A program made the translations under genes and the position numbers. Positions 59,580 to 64,000 of a stretch of DNA of 64,000 bases are shown in pieces (position 1 is the first letter of the stretch; every line of letters begins with the position of its first letter). The stretch spans positions 8,184,001 through 8,248,000 of the forward strand of contig NC_134943.1 of the NCBI RefSeq assembly GCF_051020765.1, given 5' to 3'. Under the pieces are notes generated by a model, which ran no database searches, was not told the origin of the DNA, and worked only from the letters and a program-made list of their open reading frames with translations. Source of the DNA: Lasioglossum baleicum. Lineage: Eukaryota > Arthropoda > Insecta > Hymenoptera > Halictidae.

Positions 59580-60072
59580 AAAGGGTGTCTCAAAGTGACC
59601 TGACATTTTTAATTGCACGCCATTTTTTTTTTTTTTTCGGCGAACATAGAGTACTAATCTTTGACAACTGGCATCAGGGAGTATTGAGGTTTAGTCATGG
59701 AGAATTACACGATCGAGCAACGCGTAGAAATTGTGAAAATTGTGAAAAGTCCGCACATCTATTGGACTCATTGGGACTTCTTTCTTTGGGGTTTTCTGAA
59801 AGGAAAAGTGTATGACAATGATCCACAGATCATTCCGGAACTCGAGGAAGCAATTGGACGCACCATTAATGAAATTAGTCCGCAATTTTGCCAAAACGTT
59901 ATCGAAAATTTCGTCGAAAGAGTGAACCTTTGCAAACAGGGACGAGGCGGCCATTTATCGGATATTGCGTTCCGTTTGTACCTTATATTAAAATAAATAC
60001 ATTCGTACTTTTCAAATGAATAATACGTTTTATTAATAAATTAAAATGTCAGGTCATTTCGAGACACTCTTT
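59580..60072 (+). pseudogene. Internally deleted Tc1/mariner-type transposon
   Basis: Terminal inverted repeats of about 34 bases, AAAG(G/A)GTGTCTC(A/G)AA(G/A)TGACC and onward, lie at both ends. In between, one open frame (59697-59993, 99 residues) joins the first residues of a transposase, MENYTIEQRVEIVKIV, directly to the carboxy-terminal part with WDFFLWGFLKGKVY and CQNVIENFVERV. The DNA-binding and most of the catalytic core are missing, so it cannot encode an active enzyme but keeps both ends and an intact short frame. Confidence 0.85.
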
Positions 60073-63000
60073 ATTTAGCTGCTGAAGGACGAATACAAGT
60101 AGATAATTGACGCAATCGATTAGGACAGCGAATATGAAATAAAAGAAGACGATCTACGTATTGTCATCGATGCGTGATCGATCGGACCGTAACTTTCGGG
60201 TTCCGGGCGTATTTGCAATTCCATTATTACGCTCGGTACACCGGAATTACGTACGCTAGCCTATCGGAGACCATTGGAAACGGAGCCTGGAGTCGACGAG
60301 TGGCTTCTAGCTTGCCGGCGACTTTGCACGTGCGATATCCGGCTGGTCCCGCGGGACAAAAGCATTCATGAATAAAGATAACCAGCTGGAAATCCCTTCG
60401 TCGATGTCGCATTGCGATATTCCCACTCGCAGGACATCTTTCTTGCATTTCTATACGTGCACGTGGTTCCGTCGTCCTTCCGACCGTCCTCGAGGTGTCT
60501 GATACGCCGTTGTCAGTCCCCGTGGAAATCAGAGTTGAGATGCTTCTTCAGTCGATAGGCGTGTGCATCTTTGAGATCCTTTACCGCGAATTCGAACGAT
60601 CATGCGATTCGAAAGGGCTGTACAGGTTTGCTGGAGGTGCGCGTCAGACGTGGGTATATCCGTCGGGAAACGGATCCATAGACGGATTCGAACCTCTTTC
60701 GAAGTCTGGAGAAGCGAGAAATAAGTTCTCGATGCGAGTGATGGGTCGCTCTTTGGGGAAGTTAGATACGAGGAAGTTCGCTAGCTTCATCAAAATAATA
60801 AGAATTAAATATCGGAATGATTTGAATAATAAAAACTAGTCGCTTTTAATGGTTCGCAGGTATATTCAGAGAGTTTCGACGGAAACGAGCGAGGCTTTCT
60901 CAGGGGAATCGTGCTTTGATAGAGCAAAGAAAATCAGTGTTAGCTTTGGTGAGACTAGAGTCGATAGGTGCCAGCTATCCGATTGCGGAAGGCGAACGAG
61001 AAGCGGCTGTCCGAGCGTGGGTGGGTTTTCGATACGTCATCGGCTGAACCGGCGAAGAATGAAAATGCAACGGTCCGGAAAATTAGCCGGGGGTGAGGCG
61101 AGGGGGAAAAGGCGGTAGATGCACGGAGTATCGGGGAAACCCTTTTGACGGTTCGCATTTTTCGTCGCGTTTCGAACGTTTAGCCCGAGTATCGATTAAC
61201 CATCGGCAGGCAACGCGACGCGTTGGTTCGCCCTGCTGGTACACCTAGGGTCGACGGTTCGAAAGCCACAGGAACCTCCGAGTTTGCCGCGGCTTTCCAT
61301 TTACGGGCCGGAGCTTTTAAGCAGCGCCGCTAAAAATTACACGACGAAAGTGTCTTCTCGAAAGCAGCTTAAACCGGCTTAAAGCGGCTCCACGGCGGTG
61401 AACTCGCGTTTTTGGCGGCTGCTGCGGCCCGTCTAATACAGGTATACGTGCTACCGAGTGCCACGAGCCGCAGACAAAATTAATATCGACCGGGTCAAGC
61501 AACGTGACAAATACTGGCGGAGCGTGCCCCCACGTTAGCTTTGCCTAATGGAAACGTCTTCGGCCGGGCCATTCGTTACCCCCAGGACCCAGCTTTTGTT
61601 TCTCCGTAAATCCCGGGTGGCCGGCCACCGTAGCTCCGTAATTAAAAGCCTTAATTAGAAAGAAATCGCCCGGCTCCCGCGTTGGCATTTCTCGAACAGA
61701 ACCCTGCGCGAGATTTCGCCGCCGCAGTATTTTTATTAATTAATCCCGGGATACGTTCGAGGTCCCGGAATCTCTGGTTAACGAGGTCGACGCCGACCGA
61801 CTAAACGTCAATGAAATTTCCATTAACGCTCCGAAGCTAATCGGTTCACGATCAAGTTTTCCATTACGCGAGCCTCGCGATTCGATTCCCGTCGCGCCCG
61901 ACGAGCTCCGGCCCGGTTTTCGTTTTACTTATGCTAATTTTGGCACGCGTGTTACCTCAATCTAAGCCACCCAGCGAAATACCTGGTGCGAGAGGATGGC
62001 TCGAACGATCGTTCTCGATGTGTTTGTGCATTCGGAAGCGCCTCGAGGCGCGTCAGACATTCGCACGCGATGCTTCGACGCGGATGCAGGAAAGCTCGGT
62101 GATTAATTATATTTGCGTTAGAAAATCCATTCTTTCGTTGGACGTTAGCTCTTTCAAATCAGGAACGATGCTTCATTTCTGTTCAAAATTGTTTACACGA
62201 CACCTTCAATATTGAGCTACACGCACGCCAATTTTTAATGACATCGATGCACCGATAATGCTTCTAACGATTATCCAATTCGTTCATGTTTCACATTGCT
62301 CGCATTTTCGACGGTTCTCGCTTCGGTCGATATAGATGGCGGGAATGCGAGGAACGAGGGAAAGCAATTAAACATTTCATTGGATCCTCAGTCAACCCGT
62401 AAGAAGGTTAAGAACGCGGCATTGTTTCGAGGCAAGCAGACCGTGTAAAACGCGACGATTTATTCGCGAGACCGCGTTACCGTGGCACAGGCGTGCACAC
62501 TTAACGCGTTTGGTTTGATAACAAAGGACTTTCGACCGCGCAGTCGTCGCGTCGGTCTGATTGTTCATCGTTTAATTAAACGGCAGAAAGTTGGCGCGAG
62601 TTAAACAACGAGGTTTGGAGACTCGGTTTACGGGAGAACGCGTAACTCTAACCGGCCATGATCCGCCTCGGATCATACACAGTCTCTCGAACGTAATTAA
62701 TGGCTACGTAAGTGTAGATTGGTTTTCCCAGAGCCTTCCACCACCTCCCTCTCGTGATTTTCTTGCTCTTATTGGACATCGTACAGCAATTGTTGTCTGT
62801 GAAAAGCTCGGACTCTACATTCATTAAACATGTGGTTCTGAAGACGATAATCCTTGATCTTCCCAAGCAGAGTGTTTCGAGTAGGCGTGGCTTTATCGAT
62901 GTGTTTGTGCCTCGTGTGGGCGTGGTTTCTTGGCTACGGATTGAAAACTCCTTAACTTTGTAATTGTTTAAATTGTCTCCGCGTGGTTTGGCAGCTCCGA

Positions 63001-64000
63001 AAGGGGCCTGGCTCAATGCCCCGCAGGAGAATCTCTGGCCAGGTTGAAATTACAGGATGAAGTATCGTGGTCGACGGACAGGTCGCGCGATTGCGAACGA
63101 TGGGAACGTTGGACGGATGATTGTCATCGAGGCGTTCCCCGTCGAGCCTGATCGTCGGCTATCAGACGCGTGCGGTAATCACCGACGTTTCCGGGCATCG
63201 AGCGGAAGCGATGCGAGCCGATATCACAAGATATCCACGGCATCCACGTCCATGCTGCGTCACGAATTTCGGGCGCTAGACCGCCATCCCGGACACTGAT
63301 TAATTAATGGTCGTCGATGGACGACCTAACCCGAATCCCCGCAAAACACCGAGGCTTTTCATCGGACTTGTCGTGCCCGGAACATATTGCGTACAAATCG
63401 ATCGAGGACGAGCCGTGGGACGCGTGTCGCTCGTCTCCGGAGGAGGAACATACGTTTTCCGTTTCCCAGCTGTTGGATTCCATCGAATCCGCCGTTCCCC
63501 AATTGTCGCGAGAGACCAGCACAGATTTCCACGGCCGCGGTAATTACTTAAGCCCTGCGCCAAAGCAAATAAAACGAATCCTCCACATCTCGTAATCCGC
63601 TTTAACCACGGTGTTGGCCGACGCTTCTCGCGAGCTCTTCAGCCGACGCATCCGCGGCTCGTGATAGGGGAAGAGGGAACCGCATTCTGCCGGTCGCTTT
63701 GCGAGCGGAATTGAACTTTACGGTAATCGGCTCTTTCCCGGGACGATTAAAGTGATCATCGTGTGAATTTTATTCACATTTATTTCCCGGTTATCCCGCG
63801 TTTACATAACCCCGCCCCCTAGCCATTTCGCCGACCCCGCCACTTTTCAATAAACCAACGCTCTTCCTTTTTTCCCCGCGGAGCACGTCAAATTTGTTTT
63901 TTGCAAGCGATAAAGCCGTTTATAGAATATAAATTGATACGTTCGACGAGACTTTTCGAACCCGACGAATTATATTCGCTACTCCCGCATTTCGATCAGC
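60073..64000. other. Gene-free region to the window end with TAATTA-type motifs
   Basis: No exon supported. The background is CpG-rich, but AT-rich islands such as CCGTAATTAAAAGCCTTAAT (61634-61653), ATTTTTATTAATTAATCCCG (61730-61749) and GTTTAATTAAACGG (62570-62583) stand out. These resemble homeodomain-type sites, and such islands are common in conserved noncoding DNA; conservation cannot be judged here. A reverse-strand relative of the CCACGCC repeat lies at 62865-62935. Confidence 0.4.

Noticed and set aside
1..64000. CRISPR arrays, tRNA or rRNA genes
   Set aside because: No regularly spaced identical repeats with unique spacers and no cloverleaf or rRNA-like sequence were noticed; the tandem repeats present have no unique spacers. 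A tRNA scan was not possible here.

Overview
This is nuclear DNA from an insect, most likely a hymenopteran. The genes are split by short GT-AG introns, protein-coding genes are typical animal genes, and the D1-like dopamine receptor at 47.5-49.9 kb closely resembles what I recall of the honeybee Dop1 receptor. No rRNA, tRNA, CRISPR, operon or prokaryotic signal was seen. The order-level assignment is an inference.

Nine protein genes could be modelled exon by exon. From left to right: VIP36/LMAN2 cargo lectin (-, 1067-5042); GINS subunit SLD5 (+, 5714-6358); ABCC4-like transporter of the lethal(2)03659 type (-, 7121-12928); an alpha-tubulin (+, 14325-18643); NIPP1/PPP1R8 (-, 19667-21150); dynactin p150/Glued (+, 22709-30080); casein kinase I alpha (-, 34256-36972); the ATP synthase assembly factor ATPAF1 (+, 39283-40450); mitochondrial methionyl-tRNA synthetase MARS2 (+, about 40636-43851); dopamine receptor Dop1 (-, 47484-49873). 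That is ten loci, of which ATPAF1 and MARS2 are tightly packed head-to-tail; MARS2 and Dop1 have unresolved 5' ends. The remaining neighbours alternate strictly between divergent (shared 5' regions) and convergent (facing 3' ends) pairs. The products are housekeeping functions (replication, secretion, cytoskeleton, splicing/phosphatase control, kinase, mitochondria) and are not a pathway cluster.

Introns and intergenic spaces are densely seeded with small non-autonomous DNA transposons. I see about twenty: long perfect-hairpin MITEs ending in ACAGGGTG, hAT MITEs with intact 8-bp target duplications, piggyBac-type MITEs flanked by TTAA, a TA-flanked family with GACTGCGGATC ends present at least five times, and two remnants of transposase-bearing elements. 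Several are nested in one another.

From about 51.9 kb to the end no gene is supported. That stretch is visibly richer in G+C and CpG and lies upstream of Dop1. It holds a degenerate CCACGCC-containing tandem repeat with dispersed relatives, a hairpin, microsatellites and TAATTA-type motifs, and could be 5' regulatory DNA of Dop1 or of a gene outside the window.
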